A DNA stretch of 21,126 bases, taken from NCBI GenBank assembly GCA_943704495.1, contig CALSCR010002341.1:1-21126 (forward strand). Reading direction: 5' to 3'. Below, one piece after another: positions 1 through 9,713 of this stretch; within the stretch, counting starts at the first letter, position 1, and each line of letters begins with the position of its first letter. Source of the stretch: Pigoraptor chileana. Lineage: Eukaryota > Opisthokonta > Filasterea. A model generated the notes under the pieces. That model was not told where the DNA came from. It did not search any database and worked only from the letters and a program-made list of their open reading frames with translations. Position numbers and translations under genes: made by a program.

Positions 1-202
1 TCTCGCTCTGTTGATTAGCTGTCGAATGCTTTGCTCATATGCTCATTTATCTCGCTGTGGTTGCCCCAAACACTGACGTGGGTCCTATATTGCAATCTGT
101 CTGGACAAGTCCGTGGGCGTGTGTGTTTCCAAGCTCACCTTTGACTGCATCTTCATGTCTGTCTGTACACACACGCATGTACACACACACACATGCAAAT
201 AG

Positions 203-1637
203 ATGCGCGCGTAAGCGGTGCGTCGGCCTCGTCCTCATCCGGGGTGAATATCGGCATGATCGCGGGTCTAGTTGCTGCTGTGGGCGCCGGATGTGCTGTG
301 GCGGCGGCCTTTATTCTCTACCGCAGACGCAAAAACAAGAAAGGATTTGGTAAGCGTAAGGGCTTTGACGACGACGATGATCTGGGAATGGTTCCTCTGA
401 AGCGGCGCAGTCGACGCAGCACGCGCAACGACAACAACAATGCGACGAGCTTCCTCAACCCCATGCACCGCAACCACTCGCACCTGGACCGCGTTACCAC
501 GGAAGGTGACCGCGGATACGGCGGTTCGCGTCGTTTCAGTGATCCGGACATACCGACGATTACGCTGAGTGGGGACGGCGGCCGTTATGAATCAGTGGAA
601 CGCAACGGCGGTGCGCCGCGGAAGGGATCCAAGTTCATGCCCGACGAAGAGGGTATATACGACCGTCCAAAGGGCGACGACGAAGAGCCAATGTATTCTT
701 CGATCAGGACTGTCGCGTGAGTGCACTAGAATAATGGAATTTGTTATTGTGTGTGTGTGTGTGTGTCTGTGTCTGTGTCTGTGTCTGTGTGTGACCACAC
801 TCCCTTAATGCTGTATGATCGCCGGCCGTTCCTACTTTCTCCCATACTTATACTCCTTCTCCTTGTCCGTACTCCCTACTACTCCTTCTCCTTCCACTTT
901 TTTATTTTTCTGTCGCTTCACACAGATCTCCCGCTGCTTCCGCGAGCGAAGTAATTTACGACAACAACAATGCCCGACTTGCCGCCACTCGTCAGTCTGC
1001 AATGGCAAGGCCACAACGCGGGGGCGAGATTATGTACTCTACGCTCAACTTCCACGAGCAGGACATGAGTGGAAAGCCAGACCACAGGGAGAGCGTGTAC
1101 GAGGTGCGTTGTTCGTGTTATGTGATTGTGACGCTCTGTGTGTGTGTTTGTGTGCGTGTGTATCTGTGTATCTGTGTGTGGGTTGGTGGGTGTGTATTTT
1201 AACAGACATTGTCTGTGCATTGGATTTGAGTGCTGAAGGTCTCTCTCGCGTTGAGTCCATGGGTACATCGTGCAAGATACTGGCTTGAATCCCTGCAATA
1301 CATCTCACTATGCTTTTGTCTCTCTCCTTCTCTAAACGCGCGCACACACACACAAACACACACACACACATACGCACATACGCACACACACATACACACA
1401 CACACACACACACAGGTACCGAAGCATGGCAGCAAATACAGCGATCAAGAGGATGCCGAGGGCGTCTACTCTGTCCCTCGATCCAACACCATCACGACAG
1501 GCGTGAAGTATGCTGACGTTGCCTTTTCGACGCCCGCGGGGCCCGTGTCGGACTATGCCACGCCCCGTCCATCTGCGCAGGGAGGCAGCGGCGATGTAGG
1601 AGAGACCAACTACTCCGTCATTCGGCAGCCGCGATGA
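203..1637 (+). CDS. Single-pass membrane protein with tyrosine-motif-rich cytoplasmic tail (5' partial)
   Basis: Exons about 203-716, 926-1103 and 1416-1637 (TGA), joined by GT-AG introns of phase 2 and phase 0; the reading frame stays open across both joins. The gene enters from the left: 1-202 reads as the end of an intron (CA-rich, then AATAG), so the extracellular part lies outside the window. A Ser/Ala-rich stalk leads into one hydrophobic segment (bases 250-321) followed by RRRKNKK, implying an outside N-terminus and a cytosolic tail. The tail has about a dozen tyrosines, many in SH2-type contexts: IYDRP, MYSSI, VIYDN, IMYSTL, VYEVP, VYSVP, VKYADV, DYATP and TNYSVI. IMYSTL and VKYADV fit the ITIM pattern, TNYSVI fits the ITSM pattern, and four are YxxP. 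The likely role is a scaffold-type receptor phosphorylated by tyrosine kinases; the ligand is unknown. The in-frame TGA at 718-720 lies inside the first donor (GTGAGT) and is spliced out. The exact first-exon start (203 or 216) is uncertain. Confidence 0.8.
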
Positions 1638-2470
1638 ATGAGAATGATGCTGTTATTTTGATGGAGAATCTGTGTGTGTACCCCTAATCGCTTGTTTGAT
1701 ATATTTTTTGTGTTGGGTTTTGTGAGGGGCATTGTGTTTTTTTCTATTTTTTCAGATATTTCGTTTTGTGTTCTTTATTTGCTACTTATTTGCTTCCCTC
1801 GATTGCATGGGTGACTAATCTGGCGCCGATTACTCATCTGCATATTTTCTTTCTTCTTCTCTCCAATTTTGCAACTGCGCGTTATTTTTGTTTTGTTTTG
1901 TTTTTGTTGCAGTGAGAGCGGTGCCCCTATTTGGCTGTGCGCAGAGATTATTTTCCTCGCTTATGATGATTTTTGGGTTTGTTTTTTTGCGGCATTTTCA
2001 GTTATTATTGTGGGCTGTTGGCATCAGAATGTCCATAATAAAAGAATGTCGCTTCAAACAACAACAAATAACAGAATCTCGCACGCACACACGCACACAC
2101 ACACACACACTTATAATAACACACGCACGCTCACCAGACATGCATGCTCACATACTGTCTTTAAATCCCACCAGTATATTCTACCAGTTCAGACAAATAA
2201 ATTACGTGGTTGGTTTCTGAAGATCAAATATATTGATGAATCAAAGGTCTTTTCCAAGCGACCAGCGGCATAGAAAAAAGCAAAAGTTCACTCACTCGAA
2301 ACATCGAAATGAAGAGAAAAAAGAGAAAGGCTAAAGAAAAGAAGCAGAGGAGGGACAAGAAGCAAAAGACAACGCAGCCCACAATAGGCGACAACACGCA
2401 AAACGATGTAGACGCGCAACGCACAAAACAAACAGCTGCAAACACACACATTTCAAGCAAGGTGTGATGT
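1638..2470. other. Convergent 3' intergenic region
   Basis: Spacer between the converging membrane-protein gene (+) and argininosuccinate synthase gene (-). It is T-rich from about 1690 to 2030, has a CA tract near 2083-2110 and is A-rich from 2270 to 2400. Open frames here are low-complexity and show no domain. It probably holds both 3' UTRs. Confidence 0.6.
2037..2042 (+). terminator. Candidate polyadenylation signal AATAAA for the membrane-protein gene
   Basis: AATAAA about 400 bases after the TGA at 1635-1637. A second copy lies at 2196-2201. Which one is used, if either, cannot be told from sequence alone. Confidence 0.35.
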
Positions 2471-3588
2471 TCAGGCGCTGTTGTTGCCGGCAGACGCGAT
2501 CTTCTGCTGGAGTCGCGCATTTTCCCGGAGACGGAGGGCATTAACCCGGATGAATCCGTTTGCGTCCGTGGGGTCATAATTGCCCTCAACATCCATCGAC
2601 ACCAGCTCCTTGTTGTAAAGCGAGACGGGCGATTCGCGCGCAAGAGTGTAGACGCCGCCCTTGTAGAGGCTGTGGTTGCATGTGTGTGTAAGTGTGTGGG
2701 CATTTGTGTCGAGTATTAGTTGAGAATATATTGCGTGAAGAAGCAAGCAGATGGTCTGAGACAACAGTAACACACACACACACGCACATACGTTACACGC
2801 GCGCGATGCACACGCACCTGAGGTGGACGGTTCCGCTGACGCCCGACTGCGACATTCCAATGCAGCTGCGGACATACTTTCCCTCGGGGCTGAACCAGTA
2901 TCCGTTGTACACGTGCTCGCTGAACTTGGGCGAAATGATATCGCGCACTTTGCGGACCTCCCTGCACACACAGAGAGAGAGTGGGGGGGAGAGAGAGAAA
3001 TAGTCAGCACCTGTGTTGGGCATCATTAGGTGTCATCACACACTCTCAAGGAGTATGTAATCGACAGAAATATGCGGAAGACGATTCATGCAAATACACA
3101 CACAAACACACAAACACACAGACAACCAAACAACCAAACCCACTTGTCCATTGCAATAGCTTCAATGTCCAAATGGGCCGCACGCAGCACCGTCCCCGCA
3201 GGCGTCTCGTAGATCCCTCGCGACTTCATTCCAATGAACCGATTTTCGACAATGTCAATGCGACCAACGCCGTGCTTTCCCGCAACCTTGTTGAGGAAGA
3301 GATAGATTGCGAGGGCGTTCGTGTGTGTTTCGTTGGATGTCGGCGACGTCACCTTCACGGGCACGCCGTCCTTAAACTCAATCGAGACCTCGTCCGGTGC
3401 ATCGGGTGCCTTGGCGGGGTCCACTGTCATCTTGTAGAGCGAGTCGGGTGCGCGGGCCGCGGGATCCTCAAGCACGCCAGACTCAAAGCTAATGTGCATC
3501 AGATTGGCATCCATGCTCCACGGGCTCTTGGGCGTGACGGGGAGTGGGATTCCGTGCGACTGTGTGGGTATGTGTGTGTGTGCGGGTA

Positions 3589-3648
<60 letters not shown>

Positions 3649-4559
3649 ACTGATATATTAGACCAGCTTGAACAAACAAACAAAAACATGCAAACAAACA
3701 AAAAAATCACAAATTCGCACACGGTGCACCGCAAGCTCATCCCACCTGCGCATACTGGAAAAGATCCAGGCGGCCCTTGAACTGCTGCAGAAACTTGGGA
3801 ATGCGCCACGGTGCAATCACTTTAATCTCGGGGCAGAGCGAGTAATATGTGAGCTCAAACCGAATCTGGTCGTTGCCTTTTCCGGTGGCGCCGTGAGACA
3901 CATATGCAGCCTTCTCTGCCTGCGCAATCTCGATTTGGCGACGGGCGATGCAGGGCCGCGCAAGTGCTGCAGAATGAGAACACCAACAAGGGTTGAGCGG
4001 CAGGCCTCTCTGCTCCACACACCACATGTACCACATGTAGGAGAACCAGTAGACAAAGTGTGGGCATAGAAGCACGTGCACGGACACAACAGATGCACAA
4101 CACAAAACAATTCAAACACATTCTCACACTCAAAAAGAAAACTCACAGGTTCCGAGAAGATATCGGTCCTCGTAGATGGCATTGGCCTGGACGGCGGGGT
4201 AGATGAACTCGGTCACAAACTGCTCGCGGAGGTCCTCAATATACACCTTCTTGGCACCCAGCTTGAGTGCCTTGGCCCGCGCTGCCTCGAAGTCTTCCTC
4301 CTGGCCAACATCAGCCTGCAAAATTCAAACCGGCAACACGAACAAGACCACACAAAACATGCTTTGATTAGACGCCGCCAATGCAATATTTACAAAAGCG
4401 CAGTAGTTCAAAGACCACAAATGCAATTTGATGCATGCAGCCTCGTACCAGGAAGCAAATGACTTCGTAGCCCTGCTCGATAAGCCAGACGAGGATGCAT
4501 GAAGTGTCGAGACCGCCAGAATAGGCGAGGACGAGGGTGTTGGACGAGTCGCCAGCCAT
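2471..4559 (-). CDS. ASS1: Argininosuccinate synthase
   Basis: ATP-dependent condensation of citrulline and aspartate to argininosuccinate, a cytosolic step of arginine synthesis and the urea cycle. Six exons on the minus strand: 4559-4449, 4315-4147, 3966-3746, 3559-3144, 2961-2818 and 2669-2471. All introns are GT-AG, with phases 0, 1, 0, 2, 2, and the total of 1260 nt gives 419 residues, close to human ASS1 (412). The N-terminal P-loop-type motif AYSGGLDTS is at residues 12-20. HGATGKGND (118-126), [22 protein letters not shown] and the C-terminal [14 protein letters not shown] match the family throughout. The start is the ATG directly before the conserved N-terminus. The intron before exon 4 holds a long CA tract (on the coding strand) close to its acceptor. 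No truncation or missing motif seen, so a working housekeeping enzyme is expected. Confidence 0.97.
3571..3648. repeat. TG/CA dinucleotide tract in an argininosuccinate synthase intron
   Basis: Nearly pure TG on the plus strand, so CA-rich on the coding strand, placed just upstream of the acceptor of ASS exon 4. The same placement recurs in other introns of this window. Confidence 0.9.
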
Positions 4560-4692
4560 TTTTTCTTTTCGTTTTATCACGGGATCTTGTGTTGGTTGGG
4601 TGAGGGTGCGATGTTGTTCCGCTTGTGTAATGCAACTGAGTCTTAGTTCTTCAGTTCGTGTTTTGGGAAAGGTGTAGATGGTGATTGCTTGG

Positions 4693-4700
4693 TTTATATA
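4693..4700 (-). promoter_or_regulatory. Candidate TATA box of the argininosuccinate synthase gene
   Basis: TATATAAA on the minus strand, about 135 bases upstream of the ASS start codon. It directly precedes the 5' leader and has a long TG tract immediately behind it. Position and sequence fit a TATA element; no transcript data support it. Confidence 0.4.
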
Positions 4701-4723
4701 GCATCTGTGTTGAGAGAGACAGG

Positions 4724-4725
4724 CG

Positions 4726-4786
<61 letters not shown>
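4724..4786. repeat. TG dinucleotide tract upstream of the ASS promoter
   Basis: About 60 bases of alternating GT with one early interruption, starting some 25 bases upstream of the candidate TATA box of the minus-strand ASS gene. Alternating purine/pyrimidine tracts can adopt left-handed DNA under supercoiling; a role here is only inference. Confidence 0.9.
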
Positions 4787-4788
<2 letters not shown>

Positions 4789-5139
4789 AATTACGGTGCC
4801 TGATGCCAATCCCTGCGATTTGATTGGTCGAAAGCACATGATGATCACAGACTGATAAGCAAATTAAGCGAAATCTCGTAACACTTTGCCTTTACAATCT
4901 GTCAACCCGTCTATTCCCTTTGCAACTCATCATCGCAGAGGCGATTATGGTCTTATAATAATGTACTGCTGTTGATTGCACGCATCATCTCGTAGCTTGA
5001 CAGCGCCAGATACGAATCCTCCTGCATTTGCTCCGCTAACCAACATCGACCTTTTTAACAGATGGCACTCCATTTTTGCATTTCTCCATGGGCACAGTTT
5101 TTATCAAACACAAAAACATAAATGCGCACGGGCATCCAT
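4787..5139. other. Intergenic region between ASS and the cysteine protease
   Basis: Upstream of ASS and downstream of the protease gene, both on the minus strand. No convincing exon, repeat or RNA gene seen, and no canonical AATAAA for the protease on the minus strand. Confidence 0.5.
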
Positions 5140-7587
5140 CTAGTTGAATGCAGCAACAAAAGCACCCGCCGCAACGGCCAGCACTGCGACGAGTGCAGCA
5201 ACAGGAGACGTCATTCCCGCCTTTCCATTCAGCTTGCGGTTGTCTCCGCCTGCATTCGTGCACGCTGCTTGGTTGACGGTGAAGTTCTTGACCTGGGGAA
5301 AGACGGGATTGCTTGCGATCTGGCACATGTTCGTGCCATCACGTGCCCAGTAGACATAGCCGCCCATGCCCCAGTCGGTGCCCCACTGCAATATGCAACG
5401 AGATGGCAAGGGAACAATATTTATATGAGCACAACAACAAAATGACTCTGAAGATTGAATGCGCAAATGCAAGGAATCGAAAGAGACGGTGGCAATTGCG
5501 GCGTAATGATTATAATGCTATGCTCATGACATTTCATAGCACATAAAAGCCCTGCCGAATCCAAATTCAAACAGTGCATCACCAACACACGCACGCACAC
5601 ACGCACACGCACGCACGCACAATACCACTACCACAAACGACAGGGGCATGGCAAGACGTCAAACCAACATAACATCCACGCACAAACGTCAAAACGCACC
5701 GAGTTCTTGACCAGGTAGTAGTCCTGACCCTTATAGGTGCCGTATCCAACAACAGTGACTGCGCGCACACAAAAGAGAGCATGAAAAGTGTTACAATAAG
5801 GATACCAAGTTACTCATGTGTCAGTGGTATGTGGTGTCTGAATGTGTGTGTGTATGTGTGTCTGTCTATCTGTCTATCCGTCTGTCTGTCCCGGGGGCAC
5901 AACAATGAGACCTTTGAAGTCATAGCAAACAATAACAAACGTACAATTGCGCCGACCATTTCGAAAAAGCAAAAGAAAACAAATTCTCAGCATCAACACA
6001 GTACAACCTCAACAACAACAAAAACGCAACAGCAACAGCAACCCACGCACCTGCATGGTTGGGCTCCTGTCCCGCACACGTGGTGTCGACAAAGACGCCT
6101 TCAGAGTAATCCTGGAGTGCCTCAGAGGCATAGATAGTAACAGCAATGGGGCCGATTTCGGCAATAGCAGAAGTAAGGGCACTCTCGAGACCAGCCGGCG
6201 TCGAAGTGCGTGCAACGACAACGCTGGGCTCCTGCGACATCTGTGCTCCACTGCAGGCAGCAAGATACTGGCAAGTGAGCTGGTAGCCGACGTAGTTGTA
6301 GCTGTTCAATGTGTCAATGCCGCCGTTGCTGAGGACATACGAGAGGGCGACTTCGGTGTTGCCTCCGTTGCAGCCTGCGGTGTGTGTGTGTGTGTGGGTG
6401 AGTATGTGTGCATGCGTGCGTGCGTGCGTCGTCGGCAGGGTTTTGGGAAATGTGAGGAACTGCCCATAGGTACTATTTTGTGCAATCGCCCTTTTCATCA
6501 TGTGCATTAACAGCAGCAGCAGGAACAACAACAACAACAACTACAACAACAACAACAACAGCAAGAGTGCGAAAGAAAAGCCCGTCTGCACACACTCACT
6601 GTAACTCGGGGACGTGCAGTCCAGCAGATTCTGTGGAGAGAGCGAGTATGTGACAGAGGGGTTGTACTTGAGAACCTGTCCCTCGAGGGCTGCAGAGGCC
6701 GCAAACGTCCAGCACGACCCGCATTGGCCCTAAATTGCGCATCGCATCCGTCCACAGACAAAAAAAGAGATGGTCGTGGTGATGCATTCAGCCAAAAAAT
6801 TAACACACAAGCATATTTTTATATAATGTCTTGCGAAACACATCAAAATTGGGATTCAGCTTCGAGCACACAAAATCAATCGTCTTGTGCTTCATAAAAA
6901 GAAAAGAAAATAGAAAAAGCTGTATCAACGCGCACGCACCTGATCCTTCACATTAGTTACGCGGCCCAAAGTCACCCAGTCAACGCTGGAAGGAGGCGCG
7001 GTGTTGGGGGGAAACCACTCAATCACGCTGCCACCCGAGGGCAACGAGCCCACATTCTTCTGATATCCCATGTTGGTCTTCTGAAACTCGCCGTATCCAA
7101 CGTCCGAATACTTATTGTATGAGATCCTGCGTGTGTTGCGCATGGCATGTTGAGGGTTAGTCCATGTGTGGAAAGGCGAGCATGCCGACAGTTTGCGTGT
7201 GATTGGAAGATTTTGCACACTAATCTGAAACACAACAGGCACAATCCCTCAGCCATTCCGTCGTGCACATCTGAGCAACAAAAGCAAATATCGAGACAAG
7301 CGAAAACGTTGAAGATGCCACTTGTTTTGTTTTGGCTTTTTTGAAAGCCGTTTGCTGCCGACAGAGATAATGACTCACGTTGCATTCTTGTTCTTGAAGT
7401 TCAAGTACTTTTGCCGGAACAAAAGATAGCGCGCGCCTTCATATGCCGCATTGGCATACTTCTTTCCATACTTGGCCTTGAACGCAGCAAAGGCAGAAGT
7501 GAACTCGGCCTCGTTGATTACGAGGGCGTCCGCAACGACGACCATTGCCACAAGGACAGCGACCGCCACAACGAGACGGTTTGTCAT
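5140..7587 (-). CDS. Papain-family cysteine protease (cathepsin L-like) with GPI-like C-terminal tail
   Basis: Six minus-strand exons: 7587-7379, 7126-6940, 6729-6600, 6374-6051, 5758-5700 and 5385-5140. All introns are GT-AG (phases 2, 0, 1, 1, 0), giving 384 residues. Residues 1 to about 21 are a signal peptide ending in VVVADA. An I29-type inhibitory propeptide follows ([11 protein letters not shown]...ISYNKYSD), then the mature enzyme beginning near SSVDW. The catalytic set is intact: Gln134 and Cys138 in GQCGSCW, His282 in [10 protein letters not shown], Asn302 in VKNSWGTDWG; the CNGG motif is at 177-180. The product is thus a secretory or lysosomal endopeptidase made as a zymogen. Unusually for the family, about 60 residues follow the catalytic domain: a polar N/G/K stretch and then a terminal hydrophobic run (about 363-384, [17 protein letters not shown]) ending in FN with no cytosolic residues, as in GPI-anchor signals. 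A C-terminal membrane span is the alternative. Confidence 0.93.
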
Positions 7588-7696
7588 TTTCCTTGTCTCT
7601 CAAACGGGCAGAAGATAAAAATTGATGTCTGAATGGTCCTGATTATTATTGTGATTAAAAAATGCTTGAGAAAGTTATGAAATCCTTGTCTGCATA

Positions 7697-7702
7697 TTTA
7701 TT
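7697..7702 (-). terminator. Candidate polyadenylation signal AATAAA (minus strand) overlapping a stop codon
   Basis: On the minus strand the frame ending RFDQ stops at TAA (7700-7698) inside AATAAA. The signal sits about 110 bases upstream of the protease start codon, on the same strand, as expected where one gene ends just before the next. Confidence 0.3.
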
Positions 7703-8846
7703 GATCAAATCGTGGCTTTCCGTGCGTGTGGCCGGCAGCTACTCCGATCTCAGTCAAAATTAGCGGGCTCGCGCCCTCGCTAAACCAAACCTGTTTGGTG
7801 GCCACGGCCGAGAATTCCAGCGTAAAGACTCGCCACTCTGCGGCATGCAAAAAGGAAGCAATGCAATGCGAGTGCCTCCACAATTGCGGTTGTTGCCTGC
7901 GACAAACGGCTGTCCGGTGGCAGTCGGCGCGCACGCACACGCACACACTGACACACACGCAGACACGCACACACTGACACACACGCAGACACACACCACA
8001 CCACACCACACCACGATACAGAATAAGCCCACGATAAGCCACCCTCACACCGGGCATTTTTGTAACCCCCACCGTACATTTGTATGGGCCGGTGGGCTCA
8101 TCCGGGGTTGGCGTGGGAGAATCCAACCCCCCTTCCTATCCCTCTGCCGTCATTGCGGTAGTGACGCAACTACACGCAACCCAACACTGCCGAAAAACAA
8201 CAAAATTTAATTTTTGCCGGACCGTAAAGAGATCGCCCGCGGCGCCTGAGACAGTTCAATCCGACACAACAAGACTGAAGTCCTTTTTTTCGCTTATTTG
8301 TGTGCAGATACAAGTAGCGTTCTTGAATATCGACGCTAGTTGGGCTGTGTATTACTTGTCAGTGGCGTTACAGGACGGACTGGTAAAATTGATCACCTCA
8401 AACATATGATGTGAAGCGCAGTACGGCTGCTGAGCCACCCCCGGCACCAAGATATAAATGTGCGGGCACTGGCAGCACTCGAGGAAAACGGCTGCTGGCG
8501 TATACTGCAGGTCGCCACTGAGTGTCTTAAATACAGCCGGTCGATTGATTCGGTTCTGATGAAGAAACCGGTGGACATCTAATCGCGGAGACCTCGCAAG
8601 TTGCCCGCCGAATGTGAGTCGGCGAACACAACAAATTTCATACAAAAGGTGAATGTTCCCAGATTAGGAAATATATATGGACTACTGATACTATATATAC
8701 ATTTAAAACGCAGCCGAAGTGTGCATAAATGCATAATGATGTTGTAATAATACTTTTTATGGTATGATAAATTATATATAGCTGAAAATAGTGTTTGTGG
8801 TGAGTGTGGCAGCACCACCCCCTGGCCCGGTTTGGTCTGACGTATG

Positions 8847-8887
<41 letters not shown>

Positions 8888-9049
8888 CACACGCACACGC
8901 ACACAGACAGACACATACAGTTTCTCGCTCTGTTCCACCGGAACAACTCTGGTGATATCCCATCCAACTTGCAAGGACTGCGCATCCACGGGCGAAGGAA
9001 CTGAAGGAAGCTTGCTCTTTTGCTGGACTTGGCCACTTGTCATCCTCAT
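7698..9049 (-). CDS. Possible spliced gene of unknown function, exon structure unresolved
   Basis: Two ends look gene-like. A 5' exon could start at ATG 9049 (MRMTSGQVQQKSK...VGWDITRVVPVEQSEK) and end near 8919 at a GTATGT donor that runs into a TG-rich intron, as in neighbouring genes. A last exon, 7837-7698, follows a pyrimidine-rich acceptor (TTTTTGCATGCCGCAG). It reads WRVFTLEFSA...VWFSEG...LILTEIGVA and then TAA; the W-x-x-F-T-L-x-F / V-W-F / L-x-x-I pattern resembles the end of a jelly-roll, galactose-binding-like domain. A preceding exon ending at a GTGTGAG donor (about 8126-8050, DSPTPTPDEPTGPY...) joins it in phase 1. Between about 8700 and 8130 several open pieces exist (for example 8568-8400) but I could not chain them in one frame. 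It may be a real gene with exons I have misplaced, or a decayed copy. Confidence 0.3.
8849..8884. repeat. CA dinucleotide tract
   Basis: Pure CA repeat on the plus strand (TG on the minus strand), lying just downstream of a candidate minus-strand donor at about 8918, as TG tracts do in introns of the other genes here. Confidence 0.9.
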
Positions 9050-9713
9050 CGGCGTTTATTTGTAATTCTCGCGTGCTGGCACTGCATAATCTCCGACGAC
9101 CTTACCTCGCCACTTCGACTCTTTCGTTACCAAAACTCACAAACTTTGTTGCCAAGTGCGACAATTGTCAGCATCCTTAGGCCTTTTGAACTTGAGAAAT
9201 TTGTTTTCCTGGTTTCAGTGTGCATGTGTTTCTCATTTTTCAAACCTGTTTACTCGTTCGACTGAAAAAGTGCAAAGCTTCTGCGTGGGTGTACGTGATT
9301 ATCTTTCGGATATTTTTCCGCCACTCAACTGCATCTTTTTCATCGTTTCTGCGGTGGACTGCCGCTTGTGCTTTGTGTAGTCTGTGGCGCATATTTTTTC
9401 TGAGTCTGGGCATTTAAGCGTTCGATATTTCCGGTCTCATTGTCGGGACCCCGCCTTCCATCAAATTCACGTGTGCGTGTCAGATTTTCCTGGGGACATT
9501 GCGTTGTGTTTTCTCGTTCTTCGTTTTTTAAAATCTGGACTGAATACGGTTTCTTGCACATTCGGTTGTGCCTTCGTTTGTCTGTCATGTTGGGCCCATC
9601 CAACTCACCATCGGACTTGTCCGCAAACGACGTCTGAGTTGGTATCATTTTTCGTGCTTATTTTTTATTTTTTGTTTTGTATTTTCAAAAGTGATAGTTT
9701 GTAATCATTTAGA

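Larger units (their letters stand above)
7588..9713. other. Region between the protease (-) and the T-box/REC gene (+)
   Basis: About 2.1 kb. It holds the uncertain minus-strand gene above, CA-rich tracts at 7930-8000 and 8849-8884, an AT-rich stretch at 8660-8790 with several TATATA runs, and a T-rich, C/T-biased stretch at 9060-9713 leading to the T-box/REC start codon, probably its promoter and 5' leader. No clear single TATA box could be assigned. Confidence 0.5.

Noticed and set aside
718-720. TGA as the end of the membrane-protein gene
   Set aside because: The TGA is part of a GTGAGT donor, and splicing to 926 keeps the frame and continues the same tyrosine-motif pattern.
1869-2273. 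Plus-strand 134-residue frame with hydrophobic start
   Set aside because: Lies in a T-rich 3' flank, contains CA-repeat translation and AATAAA signals, and has no recognisable motif.
2981-3649. 222-residue plus-strand open frame
   Set aside because: Antisense of argininosuccinate synthase exon 4; its tail is only translated TG repeat (VCVCV).
7930-8000. Possible CRISPR-like or tandem satellite array
   Set aside because: Imperfect CA-type microsatellite (ACACTGACACACACGCAGAC units) without spaced unique sequences.
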